Origin: Mantis religiosa
Taxonomy: Eukaryota > Arthropoda > Insecta > Mantodea > Mantidae
Assembly: GCA_030765055.1 (NCBI GenBank)
Contig: JAUKNK010000056.1
Location: 392,501-456,500, forward strand
DNA: 64,000 nucleotides
Reading direction: 5' to 3'
The notes beneath the pieces were generated by a model that made no database searches, was not told the origin of the DNA, and saw only the letters and a list, made by a program, of their open reading frames with translations. The position numbers were made by a program, and so were the translations under genes. Below are positions 32,661 to 44,937 of the stretch, in pieces (position 1 is the first letter of the stretch; every line of letters begins with the position of its first letter).

Positions 32661-33349
32661 TCGCCTGGTGCTATCTGCTGGACACTACACGTTTATCAAC
32701 CCTTTATATCACTGTAGCTACAAAGAACATATGAGGAAAGTACCTCGCGAACTTGGGATGCCAATAGGGGAATTCCCTGCTTCATTCATATCTACAACTT
32801 ACAAAATGCTATATCCAAGTATACTTGAGATGCATACAAACCGAAGAAAACAGCGCTCTGTTGATATTGACGTATCCGTTTAGGCTGATTACTGGGGCTT
32901 CAGTTTCCAGCATCCTGAGAAGTGCATCAATCTGTAACAGAACCATCAATATTAAACATTGAAGAATATGAAATTGTTGATTTTATTTTCATTGTAATTA
33001 TAATATTCGTTCTCACGCTACTAAGTTGATAGTTTATTATAAACAAATTTAAAGCCACAAATATATATTTAATTAAACTTAGAAGTCAATTGCTTTAAAT
33101 ATCTCTACTTTAACAATTTGTTTCGCAATTCAAAATTCTCCTTGAGCTACCTAACCCATGACTCTAAAATTTTCAGAAGAGTTTAGGAAATTACAGATTT
33201 AAAAATATGATACGTTAAATTTACATGGCTTTCACTACTCATCCTTCAACAATCCTGATGTCCACTTCACATTAATCCACATAAAGACTTATTGAAATTG
33301 CTTGATTACATATTTTCTTTTAGGTAGAATGGGACTAGGAGAACAGAGT
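32661..33349. other. AT-rich DNA, no gene seen
   Basis: An 82-codon frame at 32635-32883 starts within the repeat unit and shows no recognisable motif. The rest is AT-rich. Confidence 0.5.
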
Positions 33350-33480
33350 AAGATGAAGTGATACTCAAAACATTTAAGAAGTGGTCGCTATGTGATAACT
33401 GATATTCCGTTCCCTTTGCATGACCAGGAAGAAAAGACAAGAGAAGGAAAAATGTAAGTATTGGAAAATCCAGGGCAATT
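33350..33480 (-). repeat. AT-rich relict repeat, copy 2
   Basis: On the minus strand it reads TTTTCCAATACTTACATTTT ... TTCCTGGTCATGCAAAGGG ... ATAGCGACCACTTCTTAAAT, one of the clearest copies of the family. Confidence 0.6.
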
Positions 33481-34319
33481 AATAACAAGGAATATTTCTG
33501 ATATGTGCACTCACAAAAAATGTGTATATATACAATGTGTTACAAAACGACGCCAAACCAAGACATGGACGATTTATGCAGATCCTATATGATAGGGAAG
33601 TACAGTTTTCAATGTCAATTAAGATAAACAAACAAAACGCCACATGAAGTGTCGCTGGGGTAGCTTCTCAAATACAAAAGATCCTTTCCTCCACCTTCAT
33701 TTTACTAATTTTTCATCATCGAGGTGACGCGGTAGGTAGGACAGATGACGTGAATGCTTGCGTTGTGGAACACTTCTTTCCCGACCCTGTTTGCCGGTGT
33801 CTAGGTCAGCGGTGGTTCACAGTGAGGATTAACTTTGTATTGTTTTTTACCCCTTGTTTTCTTTTCTTTCCTTGTTTTCGCACTTCACGCTTTCGCATCT
33901 TACTATTTGTCTTTCTGTTGCCTTACACATATGCACAATACAGACTACAGTCCGGCCGCTCTTTCTCCGTGTACGACATTTCTCGTGACGGGGAAGCGCG
34001 CTGTTGCCAGTTCTTTAGCGGAAATTTCAAGCAGAGGAACATGCGTATTTTAAATATTTCACACATTTGTATATTTCACGAACCAGTAGCCATATTATTA
34101 TAATAGCGATAATTATACGACTTACAGACACTAAAAATTAGAATTCACGCAAGCAAGAAATAGCAAAGAAGCTTCATCAGCCCAAGCACCAAAAGCAAAT
34201 GAAGCCACGTGGTCCAAACTAAATTAAACTGGCAACACCGTTTTGGAATAGGAAGCCATGCCTAGCAGCGACAATGCTGATCGTTGCTAGCAGTTTTAAC
34301 TTCCTGGCCGCTTAAAGGG
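33481..34319. other. No gene recognised
   Basis: A 117-codon frame at 33750-34103 is phenylalanine- and cysteine-rich, looks like translated low-complexity T-rich DNA, and has no known motif. The part near 34170-34315 is GC-richer but was not identified. Confidence 0.45.
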
Positions 34320-36345
34320 CGGTAAAGAAGTGGGCGTGGATGGGACCCCAGGGGAGTTTTGGAAGAGATATGGGGAAACATCAAGTGGATTAAAGAACAT
34401 AACTAATTTATTTAATAAGATGAGAGACAGTAGGAAATTACCTGAAAACAAATGTGATTGTACCAATATTTAAAGGAAAAGGGAGTGTAAATAGGCCAGA
34501 GAACTACAGAGGGATAAGCTTACTATCTATAATTGGCAAAATGTATACAGGCATACTAGCGGACAGACTAAAAGATTGGGCGGAAAGAGAAAATAAAATA
34601 TCAGAATTTAAAGCTGGATTTAGGGGAAAAAGGCAAACTATAAGAAATGGGTTTATAATCCAGACGTTAAGTGATAAATACTTGAGCGGGAAAAGGGGGA
34701 GATTGTACATCTTTTATGTGGATTTTGAGAAAATTTTCGATACGATAAGCAGGGGGGGTTTAAAATGTAAGTTAGGAAGAAAAGGGGTGAACGATAAGTT
34801 TATACATGACATTGATAAAATTTATAGTGGAGTGAAATTCAGAATAAGATGTGGGCTGAATGTACTATCGGAAGAGGAAGAACCGAAGTTAGGCTTGAGA
34901 CAGGGGTGAAAATGGAATCCTATACTGTTCAATTTATTCATAACATAATAGGGTAGGTTAAGGAAAGCAATGCCCATTGCCCAATAATAATGAACAAAGG
35001 GATTCCTGGTTTATTGTATGCGGATGATTTAACGGTAGGAGCAATCTCTGTAATAGGTCTACAAAAATCAATTGGGGCAATTCATAGATTTTGCGCTGAC
35101 TGGGGATTAAGAATAAACAGAAAAATATGGTATTTAAAAGAGGATCGATACTGAGGAAAGGAGAGGAATGGTTCATAAGAGATCAAAAAGTAGAAGTGGT
35201 AAACGAGTATGACTATTTAGGTGTAAGGATGTGTAGCAGTGGACGGTGTGCCGCACATACCAGAAAAGTGATAGCTAATGGCAGGGCGGCAATGCAAACA
35301 TAAATTGGAGATGTCTGCTAGATGGTTAGAATGAATGTATGAAGAGGTTGTTGAATCCAGAACAATGTATGCATTGGAGGTATGGGGCACATCAGAGATA
35401 GGAACACAACTAGACCAGATGTATGGATTGTTTTGCAAAGAACTACTAGGGCTGCCAAAATCGGCACCAAGAGAGGTGGCATTACTAGAGTTAGGTAATA
35501 CAAAAAGGAGAGGAATAACAATAGAGAGAATACTGAAGTTCTAATATAAGTTTACTAAAGGGCAAAAAGCGGAATTATTGAATCTGTGCAGAAGCAACAG
35601 AAAAGCATTAAGAAAACAAATAGTTGGTTGTCAGAACTTGAAAGAATGGTACCAAAAATAGGCATGGGAGATTTATGGAGAGTACAGTAGTCTAATCATA
35701 GCGGTTTTTTGAAGGAAGTGAGAAGCAGAGTACAAGACATAGTTAGGCAGGAGATATGGGAAAGTACAGAAGAAAGGAAATCTTTGAAATTTTATAAGGA
35801 ATTAAAGACAGAATAGGGTAGCGAAAAATATATAGATCAATGTGACAAAACTGGAAGAGAAGGCATAGCATGGATGAGAATAGGAATAATATATCTAAAA
35901 GGTTTGAGAAATAATGAGGTAGGGATACGTGAATTTTGTGGAGATGAAGAGAGCACTATTCATTACCTGATGGAATGTAAGGAGTTAACAAGTTGCAGGA
36001 GAAAAATATGGGATAAGAAATGGGACAGTGTGAGCAAAGATGTAGTGGCATTACGCTTCTTAACGGGGATGGGTGAAAAGAAATATGGATGTACAGGAGA
36101 ATCCTTATATAGGTTAAGAAAAAAGTGGATTGGGGTAAAAGAAGCGAAGGTCAGGAAGAAATGACACCAAGCTCCTCAGGAAATCCAAAGCTTATGGCCA
36201 GGCGAACTCAGTCAGCAAGTAAATCTTAGGTTGGCAATTACATGTACTTGTACAGGGGGTATAATACATCATGTTCAATGTTAAAGTCATTGTAGTGAAA
36301 CTGTAATGAAAATGTACAAATAAATATAAAATAAACATCAAATTA
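34320..36345 (+). pseudogene. LINE reverse transcriptase and C-terminal domain, decayed
   Basis: The RT begins mid-domain with DGTPGEFWKRYGE and continues IVPIFKGKGSVNRPENYRG and ISLLSIIGKMYTGILADRL, then FKAGFRGKRQT, IFYVDFEKIFDTISR (first catalytic Asp) and EEPKLGLRQG. A stop interrupts motif 4. The catalytic block GLLYADDLTVGA (YADD) is at about 35010-35045 in another frame. Downstream are a linker (YALEVWGTSEIGTQLDQMYG near 35370) and a CCHC-like CxxxxxTIHYLMECKEL (35935-35985). After the stop at 36163 a 3' UTR runs to about 36345 with AATAAATATAAAATAAAC. The lack of RNase H and the TIHYLMEC motif fit the same broad LINE group as the endonuclease at 4144-5248, but nothing proves they are one family. 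Confidence 0.75.
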
Positions 36346-37039
36346 CTTCCTGACCACAACACTGGATGTACAGGCTCCCAGGACTACCAACAGAACCAGT
36401 TAGTGCGCGTAAAAATTGTGATTGAAATATTCGAATAGAGTGAAATTGTAATGAATATCTTGCACGATAATGAAATTGCAAGTCGGATTTCAATGTTTTA
36501 AAGCTAATATAGTCCTGTATTTTCATTCTAAGGATAATTTTTAGTATAAGATTTCAATTACTCATTACTGTATGTTGGTAGGTACTATTAACTTTCCCCC
36601 TCCACCTCCTAAAACCACAAAACGTCAGGACTGGAGATCCAACGGCCGTACTGTTACTGTTAGGGGTTTGTTCGGTCCCCGCCCTCTGCCGGACTATATG
36701 CTTTCCCTTCGCTTCCTCTCTTCTCTTCGCAGTAGATCCCCAATGAGTCACTTTTCTTTAAGCACTTTTTGATGTGGTAATTTGAAATGCTTCTTAGACC
36801 ACATGTTTTACCATATCGCTGCAAATTTTAAATTTTGGATAAGTGTGCAAATTTAAACAAAATATTTTGCAGGTATTTCTCAATTTTAATTAGTAAAAGA
36901 GAGGAACGAACATTTTTCAATTTTCTCACTGTGGGTTGAAAATAAATAATTTCAACTGAACTATCTAATACTTTTAACTAATGTAGAATAGAATTAGGAT
37001 GATAGGGAGACCAGGAGAACGAAAAGCATCCTATCGGAG
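36346..37039. other. No gene recognised
   Basis: Mostly AT-rich. A GC-richer patch at about 36595-36760 (CCCCGCCCTCTGCCGGAC, TCTCTTCTCTTCGC) looks like a repeat fragment of unknown type. Confidence 0.45.
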
Positions 37040-37320
37040 GAGCAAGTGTTTACCAGGTGCACATCATCCTGCCATGTTGCGCCGAGACTCGCGCTCACTC
37101 TTCTGCTGTGAAAGGGACCACCAGATGAGAGATGATGTGAAATGATAATGGAGATGAAATGGAGAGAGAGGAAATTCGGGGGATATAATTAACCTACCCA
37201 GCATTTGCCTAGCAATCCGAGAAAATCCACGAAAAAACATTGGGTGAAGTAGGTCGGCCATGGGAATCGAACCCGGACCTCACGAATATGGGCCAAATAT
37301 GAAACCGCCTGAAAAATCCC
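37040..37320 (-). mobile_element. SINE, CAGGCGGTTTC family, minus copy
   Basis: On the minus strand it reads TTCAGGCGGTTTCATATTTGG, CGTGAGGTCCGGGTTCGATTC (box B), CATGGCCGACC, GGCAAATGCTGGGTAGGTTAA and later GGTGGTCCC. The same order occurs at 41096-41345 on the plus strand. Confidence 0.8.
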
Positions 37321-38469
37321 GTTAGATACTGTAGAACAGTTATTAAATCTTTAATTCCTTAAGCTGTCTTAAAAAGGTGTAGCTGTTAAATTATATTTGC
37401 AGTCCAAGGAAAATTTTGAATAGTTAAAATTTCTAAAGAAAAGAAATTTAGAGAAATAGATTTAAAGTTCAACCTGTTTTTATTTAAACGGTAAAGGATG
37501 AACGAAATAATCATTTTTGACCTTAAATTTTTATATTAGAAAACCAATTGTAGTGCATGCAAGTATAAGCAAAAAGCTAAAGGGCACAATATAAAAGAAA
37601 CACATATATTTGTTTATCAAATTTCACTGATGAAATATGTGGGTTAACATGCAAGTTTGTTACCTCACTGTGGCTGTTGGAATATTTGGAATTCACAGGG
37701 AGGCTCAACAGGTAGTGGCGAAAACACAGTCCTACCTGTAGAGAAGAAGTAAGTTCACAATGTCACTGAAAATGAGTTTGCTAATGAAAGCATTACGAAT
37801 TTCCTTAACAAGTAGGAATTCTAGAGAAGATATGGATACATGTGATTTGGCAGTAAACAAGCTAAACATTCTATAGGAAAACATTACATCCTTTGTAAAA
37901 CACTTTTGTGAATGTATCTAGTAATATTTCTGAAATGTCTAATAGTTTGAGTTACTTGAAAAAATGTTTATAAATCACCAGCTACTAATAAAATGAGTCA
38001 TATAGTGCAAAAGCATGTTTTGAGTTTCCCTGAGTCTTAAGTATTTTTAGTAAAAGATCCATATGTGTGTGTGTGTGTGCGCGCGCGCGCGTGCGCGTGG
38101 GTGAGTGTTTGTAAACAATTCAAAAACGAAAGGTCGACTAAATGCCACACTTTGGGTTTAGCACAATCCAAGGATGCAACACCAAAGATTTTTAAGAAAA
38201 GTCCCCATCCTAGATTACCTTTCACAACACACTTTAGACAATTTTTAGTTTTTTACAAATGCATGTAACGATTTTGATTAAAATACTACTTGTTTAAAAC
38301 ATTTTCATACTAAATCTCTGGTACTGTTCTCAGGAGTGATATTTATGTATAACTCGGACCAAATATTCCTACATACATACAGGAATATGTAGATGTCCTT
38401 AAACATACAATTTAAATGAACTTTATTTTTTCTTTTCCTTTTGTGGAGTGAACTAAGTATTTACGATGT
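37321..38469. other. AT-rich DNA with one alternating purine/pyrimidine tract
   Basis: No gene was seen. The only notable structure is the (TG)n/(CG)n run at 38060-38099, listed separately. Confidence 0.55.
38060..38099. repeat. Alternating (TG)n-(CG)n tract, Z-DNA-prone
   Basis: Forty bases alternate strictly between pyrimidine and purine, first ATATG(TG)n and then (CG)n with two TG interruptions. Confidence 0.9.
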
Positions 38470-38612
38470 ATTTCTTGTTGTTTGTTTGAATTTTCCAATG
38501 CTTATACTTTTTCTTTAGTGGGCACTTCTTATTGGTTTTCATTTCCTGGCCATGCAAGGAGGAATAAACTTCAAAGCTGTCACACAGCGACAAGATCATA
38601 AAGGATTTGACA
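38470..38612 (+). repeat. AT-rich relict repeat, copy 3
   Basis: It reads TTTGAATTTTCCAATGCTTA, TACTTTTTCTTTAG, TTCCTGGCCATGCAAGGAGG, AACTTCAAAGC and CACACAGCGACAAGATCATA. This is a clear copy in the plus orientation. Confidence 0.65.
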
Positions 38613-38905
38613 TTTACTTTGAATTCTATATTCCCATGTAGCCCTTACACGCACAAGAAAATTACTAAGACGAGAGGTTTTCGTAAAGCTTTAATTATGA
38701 GTGAGTGAGTGTGTGGTGTTTAAGGGCCCGTCGACAACAAGGTCATTTGGGCCCCAGTTTTAATTATTACACGGTAATTTTTATACTAGAGAGATGAACA
38801 TCTTTCACTGTCATCATTGATCCCACGGGACATAATGTTGGTAGTTTCAGTGATTTGAGTCCTTTTGTTTTTTACAGTGAGTGCCAGAAGTGACTGAGGT
38901 GTAAG

Positions 38906-39420
38906 ATGGAGAAAATTGAGGCTCGTAGCGTGATCATGTTCCTGCATTTGAGGGGCAAAACTTCCCGGGAAATCCATGATGAGATGACGGCTGTTTATGG
39001 AAATGATTTCCCATCGTATGACACTATTGTGAGGTGGAAAAGGAATTTTCAAACTGGTCACATGTCACTGACAGATGAACCAAGTTCTGGTGGACAGTCA
39101 ATGACAGACGATGCTGTCAGAGTGAAGAAAGTGGAGTGTTTAACACCGGAAGATAGACGAACAACCATCCAAATGATCATGAATGAGACACATCTTAGCT
39201 GTGGTAGTGTGTGGAAAATTATTCATGACGAACTGCACATCTCTAAGGTGTCTGCACGGTGAGTTCCACGTTTGCTAACCCCTTTCCAAAAGCAATCACG
39301 GCGTGACCTTTCAAGATAGATGTTGATGCTGTTGGAACAGGATGAAGATGATATAATTTCGTTATCTTCCAAGGATGCGAAACGAAGACTTTCAAGAAAA
39401 TCTTCCAAAAATGGCTTCAA
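38906..39420 (+). pseudogene. mariner transposase N-terminal half, broken
   Basis: The ATG at 38906 opens MEKIEARSVIMFLHLRGKT, a helix-turn-helix start typical of mariner, followed by SREIHDEMTAVYG, TIVRWKRNFQTGHMSLTDE and EPSSGGQSM. The second helix-turn-helix (DRRTTIQMIMNETHLSCGSV) and the linker ISKVSARWVPRLL-type block follow, where Trp is replaced by a TGA at 39260-39262 and another stop (TAG) lies near 39320. The catalytic DD34D half is absent. Sequence after about 39350 no longer resembles mariner and looks like the AT-rich relict repeat. A mariner C-terminal half on the same strand lies at 57249-57893. Confidence 0.85.
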
Positions 39421-40774
39421 TAATTTTAATTAAAACACCACATATTTAAGATAGCTACATAACAAATGAAATGCCTATTGCGAATTTTCTGAGAAGTCCC
39501 CTTTACTGGAAGTGAAGTCTGTATAACTATTATAAACCTAAGAGATAAACGAAAAGTTACTGAAAAGCAGCCGTAGAACTTGCTAAATTACACAATGTCA
39601 ATTACAATAATGTACTGCAAAGTTAACCAATTCCGATATATTATTTGTTGGTGGTTAGAATTCTCAGATACTTATTTAAAGCTATGTAATTTTTAACTTT
39701 TAAGTTCGTATTCTCTTTTTACATTCAAGGAGAACTAATATTTCAAATGCATTAATAAGTTGCTCACTTTTTAAATATCTGATTATTGCTAGTATCACTT
39801 TATTCCACGTATAAGGACAAAAACTGTGCAATGTGCAAGGCCTTTCTACAGACTTTCTTCAACGAAATAACATGACTAACATGATAAAAACACACACTCT
39901 GATTAATTATTAAAAGCAAGTAATTCAACGTAGAATTTTTGGACCTCCCGGAAATTGACTTCTAAAGACGTACCTGCTCATGGCTTAAGGGGTAAGCTTC
40001 ATGAATATGATTTAACTTGGGTCGCTCACGTCCTACAGAGATTGTGTGAAGCAATATGAACACTTTATCTTGGTCTCTAATGAGAAAAAGTGTTTGTAAA
40101 ACCCTCATCACGGAGATATTAATTCCAATATTCCACTGTCTCTTACATCGGTAGTCATGCCGTGGTATATTATGTAGTCCATTGGGCACCAGTAGTAAAG
40201 GAACTGGACTTCTATATTTGAGACTGTACATAACTTAACACGTGATGCCAAATTAAAATATGACTTCATTATTTTTATTTCTTGGCTCGTTCATTTAACA
40301 AACTTTAGTTCACCTATTAAGTAATTAAGTTAAAAATAACTTGACAACATCTCAAATTCAAAAGCAACAGTTTAAGAAAAAACTCTAGGTTTTGTTTAAG
40401 AAACAACAGTAGCTGCCAAACCCTCAATAAAGTAACTTAAATTCTGGAAGACCAACACTTAATTTAACTAGAAAATGTGACTGTTACTGTTCAAGTATAC
40501 AAGGTTCTTTATGTTAATCGAGACAAACAGTTGCTGAAATATCTGTATGTGTGTCCAACTAGTTCCAAGGTCGTGGGTCCAGCCTGTGGCAGAAGATTTA
40601 CTGGAATGTAAAACACATCTCCTGGTACACCGTTGGCGTCAATATGATACTGACTGTTCAGTGCTACATTAACAATCAAAATAAATCATAGCGACAGTCA
40701 GATGTTCAAAAAGGATCACTATATGCTGACGTGGAAGGTTCATAAACTTTCTATGACGCGATAAGAATCAACTG
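39421..40774. other. AT-rich DNA, no gene seen
   Basis: Parts at 39440-39800 look like distant, unbounded relatives of the relict repeat. There is no coding motif. Confidence 0.5.
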
Positions 40775-41005
40775 AATGATGCTGGCCTAGATAGCGTAGA
40801 TAGTAGTGTCTGCCTCACGTTCAAGAGGTCCCAAGTTCGAATCTCGGTCCGGATGAGTTACCTGGATAAGGTTTTATCAGCAGTTTTGCCTCAACCTGAA
40901 AGACGAATGTCGGTAACTCTAAGTTCCATGGATCCTGGGCTTATCTGAGCATCATTTTACCCGCTTCATTCCTCGTCCGTTATGACATTGGAGGACGTAA
41001 ATAAA
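40775..41005 (+). mobile_element. tRNA-derived SINE, CTCAAGAGGT family
   Basis: It has TAGCGTAGATAGTAGTGTCTG (box A region), AGGTCCCAAGTTCGAATCTC (box B), GAGTTACCTGGATAAGG and ATGTCGGTAACTCTAAGTTC, and ends near GAGGACGTAAAT. It matches the minus copies at 46962, 59727 and 60765. Confidence 0.85.
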
Positions 41006-41095
41006 AATTAAGAAAAAAAAAAGAACTGAATGTTGAATAATACAAAGAATGACAACACTGTGGAAAAAAATCAGAAAAAAAATCATAATGGTTGT

Positions 41096-41345
41096 GCAAC
41101 AGAGCGGGATGGTTCAGGCGGTTTCGTCCCTGGCCCGCATTCGAGAGGCCCGTGTTCGATTACCTTGGCCGACCAACCTGGCCCATTGGTTTTTTCGGAG
41201 GCTTTCCCGGGTCGCCAGGCGAATGCTGGGAAGATTAATTACATCCGTGGAATTTCCTGTCCCTTCAGTTCATATCTTACATCAGCTCTCATCCGGTGAT
41301 CTGTTTAATAAGAGGTGTCGGCGGGGTCTCGGCGGTGCATGGTAG
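41096..41345 (+). mobile_element. SINE, CAGGCGGTTTC family, plus copy
   Basis: It reads TTCAGGCGGTTTCGTCCCTG, GAGAGGCCCGTGTTCGATTA (box B), GGCCGACCAACCTGGCCC and GTCGCCAGGCGAATGCTGGG, and is homologous to 37040-37320 in inverse orientation. Confidence 0.8.
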
Positions 41346-41475
41346 GATGATATGCTCTGAGGAAAACTACTTCCTATTCCGGTAGTTTGGTTGCTGGTCT
41401 TCGAACCTGCTGCTGGGAAAATTTTGGGACCGGCTGCCGGGACCACTTGCGAAACGGCTGCTGGGCCCGTTTCCG

Positions 41476-41735
41476 TATTATTGTGCAGCTCAAGGGTTGC
41501 TCTGGCATTATCTTTGTTAGTAGAAACCTCTCAGGTAAGGCACAGATTACTCCACGTGGACACATTTGTGATTATTGCGCATTACACTGATTGAAGTGAT
41601 TATGTTCACTAGTGCTTAGCACTCGTCCGAGAAGCGTGCCAGCACCCCCTCTTCCAAGAATAATCAGTTCGTTACCTGAGAGGTTTCCATTAACAAAGAT
41701 AAAGCAATGGTAACCTTTTGAGCAGCACGATAATA
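41476..41735. mobile_element. MITE-like element with about 63-bp inverted repeats
   Basis: The arm 41476-41538 (TATTATTGTGCAGCTCAAGG ... CCTCTCAGGTAA) is the inverted image of 41672-41735 with about a dozen differences. Both outer ends carry TA. The inner part has no coding capacity. This fits a Tc1/mariner-type MITE, whose target is TA, but only one copy is visible here. Confidence 0.65.
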
Positions 41736-42529
41736 CCGCAGTAGTGGGGCATGTCCATTGTCCTAGCCTACTGGGGCAGGTCTCTATCTAAGAAACATGT
41801 AGGGACACTGCCCTCTGTGCTGTTGTGGCTCGTTGAGACGGCCTCTCTCTCTCTCTTCATGCCCTACCCTTCCACTAGGGGGGCCCCGCTTGTGTTCATG
41901 GGTACAGTGGATCACGACTGGTCTCCGTGCCGAATTCTCTGCGTCGTAAATCCTAATTCTAATCCTAATGGATGTGTTGGAAAACTTTGACGCCACGAAA
42001 AAGTTACTCGTTTGGAATAAACTATCTGTTTGAAGGATATCTACATGTTGAGTGTAGTATTTGTACCAAAATCTTTCTTGGTGAAGAGGACTCGACAATA
42101 TTTCCAGAAAATTGAAGATATGCATTATATTTTATCATGTAAATACCTTAAACGTATATATGTGGAGTAAGGAAACTTATTACACACGTGCTATAGATGT
42201 CACTTTTGAAAGACATTCTGTAACCTGTATTTATTTTCTTAGGAGTTGCGCACTGGTGCTTTAATTGGTGTTTGTGAGAAGTATTGTATTCCACCCAAAA
42301 ATTCCATAGCAAGATTTCACTTAGACCCCTTGAACCAAAAAGAATTTAGACAGACGTCTGCTGTACTCTGCTCGATCCCCCTTCCTATATGTTTGTTGCC
42401 AGTGTGTTGGGATCTGTTGTGTATTATCACAAATTACTTTCTACATGGAACACTGTTCAAAAATAATGATTTTATCAAAATGGCTCTATTTATTTTGAAT
42501 TTTCTGTTTGCAGCCTCTTAAGTTCTCTT
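41736..42529. other. No gene recognised
   Basis: The 91-codon frame at 42246-42521 matches nothing I know; composition is AT-rich. Confidence 0.45.
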
Positions 42530-43125
42530 CATTCTGAATAACTTTTGAATAATGGTAAAAGTAAGATATAGACAAAATCTTAGTGCAAAAAATGTAGATC
42601 TTGCTAAAGCTCACAATCACCATTTTATTTTAATTAACCCATTCTGAGATATTCATTGTTATTGAACAACTATATACATTTCTGAAGCGGAAAGTCGTAA
42701 TTCTTTTTTCCCTTCCTAGTTGCACAGAATTTCAAAACAAACATACAGCGACCAGCTCTTAAATCATTTAACTATTACTTAAGTCTACTGCATTCTGTCC
42801 CACTGTACTGCAATTCTGTCTCTTCATTCTGGATAACGTCTGCACAACTGGTAAAACGTAAGATAGTACAAAATCTCCTTATACAGAACTGTACATCTCG
42901 TTAAAACAAACAATTTATGTCAATTAAGTTTCTGGTGGAGTTAAACATTTCCGAGATATTCATATTTTATTTGTTTGAATTTTACAATACTTATATCTTA
43001 TATTTTCAAATAGGAAGTATTTCATGTGCATCTTCCTCTTTTCTTCTCTTTCCCCCTTGCACTTCCAAAGAAAACGAAATTTCAAAGCCATAACGCAGCA
43101 TCCAACTCTTAAGTCTACTAATTTC
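42530..43125 (+). repeat. AT-rich relict repeat, two units in tandem
   Basis: The unit CTCTTCATTCTG(A/G)ATAAC ... GAGATATTCAT ... CATACAGCGACCAGCTCTTAA at about 42530-42810 is followed directly by a second (about 42820-43125) with the same blocks in the same order and orientation. Each is about 290 bases and they differ at many positions. Confidence 0.7.
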
Positions 43126-43584
43126 CCATATTTCTAATGTACGATATATAAGGAAATAGGCAACAAAAACTTTTCTACAAATATATTCCTTGAGTGACAT
43201 AAAATAGAAAACAGTACGTATTTTAAAAATAGGTTGTTGAAGATAAATGGAAAAGGTAATGTAAAGCCAACATATCATACATTTGAGTTTTACATTCCAC
43301 GAACATGAACAATGTTTAAAATTGAATAATTTTGGGTAGTTATGAGAATCCCAGATAAGATTTCTAAGCACATCTAATCTTTGTGTGGAGTACAAGTCTT
43401 CCCTACCGTACAACACCTGATAAGGAAAGGGTAAACTAAATTTTAAGAACAAACATTGACCTAAAGTGATTTCTTTATCGATCTGTATGGCTCTCCGTTC
43501 TGTTAGTATTCCCAAAATTCCACAAGTGAGGTTATGGCAATGCACCAGTAAAATTGAATAAAGAACTGAAAAAGATGTAAACAT
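43126..43584 (-). pseudogene. Possible LINE RT C-terminal relic
   Basis: A 192-codon minus-strand frame (43006-43584) contains LVHCHNLTCGILGI, ERRAIQIDKEITLGQCLF and FSLPFPYQVLYGREDLY. This recalls the HSHLTYGI ... LQKRAIRII ... LNILPFPYQYI series at the C-terminal end of Jockey/CR1-type reverse transcriptases. No catalytic block is present and the last 30 codons overlap the relict repeat, so this is a weak call. Confidence 0.3.
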
Positions 43585-44935
43585 GGAATATTTAACGGAT
43601 TCACACTCGCTACTCTAATTTGCACCTTTTGTTATTAAGCCTGTGTGGCCTTGAAACACCCCAGATCATAATTGCCAGGAAATTCAACATTTAAATTCCA
43701 TTTTTTATAAAAAATATCACAAGCATGTGGCTTTTTGGTTAAAATCCTTAGAGATGGTTTGATTAAATAAAGATTGTCGACAAACAAAGGACGTATGAAA
43801 GTAATGAAATAAACCAAGTATTGCAAAAATTAATATACAAACACCAGAACAGAGAATGCAGTAATCATATCTCCATACAAAATATAACATTAAAAGGTAA
43901 AAAAGTATTGACTCTTCCAATTGATTAATGACCGTAGAGATATGCAGCACGCTAGAAAAACGTACGACCAGAATAATGGTATAACAGAACGTACAGAAAT
44001 GATTGTGAAATAGCCTATGCATCTCCAAAAGTTGCTAATAGGTCATTAAACAACATTTCAACGAATAAACAAAGAACTCAAGTTTGTCCTCCTTGGATTT
44101 TCAATAAAGTCAAAGCCTAGAAGTCATTGAAGGTCAAAACGGCCTTCGACTACTGCCGTACCAGGTCACTGTCCCTCACTGGTACATTATATGATTCTTA
44201 AAAACAGTGTATAAATGGTGGCACTTGTAATTGTAGTATGTATGTAGGTGTATATATAGGTATATATTAGTTTTTCATTTAGGTTTTTATTCTATGCTGG
44301 GCCTAATTCAAGTCTAGGACGCTAGTAGGTTTCTCCCGGGTCAATGTTGTACTCTCCAAGTTCATGTATAAGTTGGTAGATTTGCAATACTTTAATCATT
44401 TCCTTAATTTCATGATTCATTTGTTTCATCACAGTGTTATTATTTCATACTTCAAATTGACTATTATATAATTTAACGTTCTTTAAGTTGATAACACTGT
44501 TTGCATCAGTATTCTTGTCATTGCTTATTTCTTTCCTTTGTTTCTTATCCTTAACTGTATCCGTCACTTCCTTTCCTCGACATATGTATCAACTGATTAC
44601 GTCGCATCATCCTTCGTCTTTGTAATTTCAAATCAGTGTTCTTGAGCATTATATTTCAATTCGTTTTCTTTATTGTACTGCTTGTTAAGTTTCGGTAGCA
44701 ATGAAGGGTTGACATAATTTCATTATTAAAATGCAAGGAGATCTAATAAGTTTATTTACTAAGTCTTGTCTGCTTTGTTGGATGTTAAAGCCTATAGCAT
44801 CGGCTACGAATTCGATGTAATGCCAAACCGGTAGCCTACAAGTTCTTTATCTAATTGATGGAGGTCAGACTCCTTGGAGTACCGACCCATAATATATCAA
44901 AATGCAATGGCGGTAATCACTCTTGACGCTCATCT

Positions 44936-44937
<2 letters not shown>
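43585..44937. other. AT-rich DNA, no gene seen
   Basis: No motif was recognised on either strand. Confidence 0.5.

Noticed and set aside
33750..34103. 117-codon plus-strand frame as a membrane protein
   Set aside because: Hydrophobicity comes from T-rich DNA. There is no start context, domain or repeat of hydrophobic segments of convincing length.
4144..36345. The endonuclease fragment at 4.1 kb and the RT fragment at 34.3 kb as one split LINE
   Set aside because: They are on opposite strands 29 kb apart with no shared sequence to link them. They may be the same broad group, but nothing shows one original element.
38906..39262. Intact mariner transposase or a domesticated DNA-binding protein
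   Set aside because: The frame ends at a TGA that replaces the conserved Trp of the WVPRLL block, the sequence after it is still mariner-like, and the catalytic half is missing.
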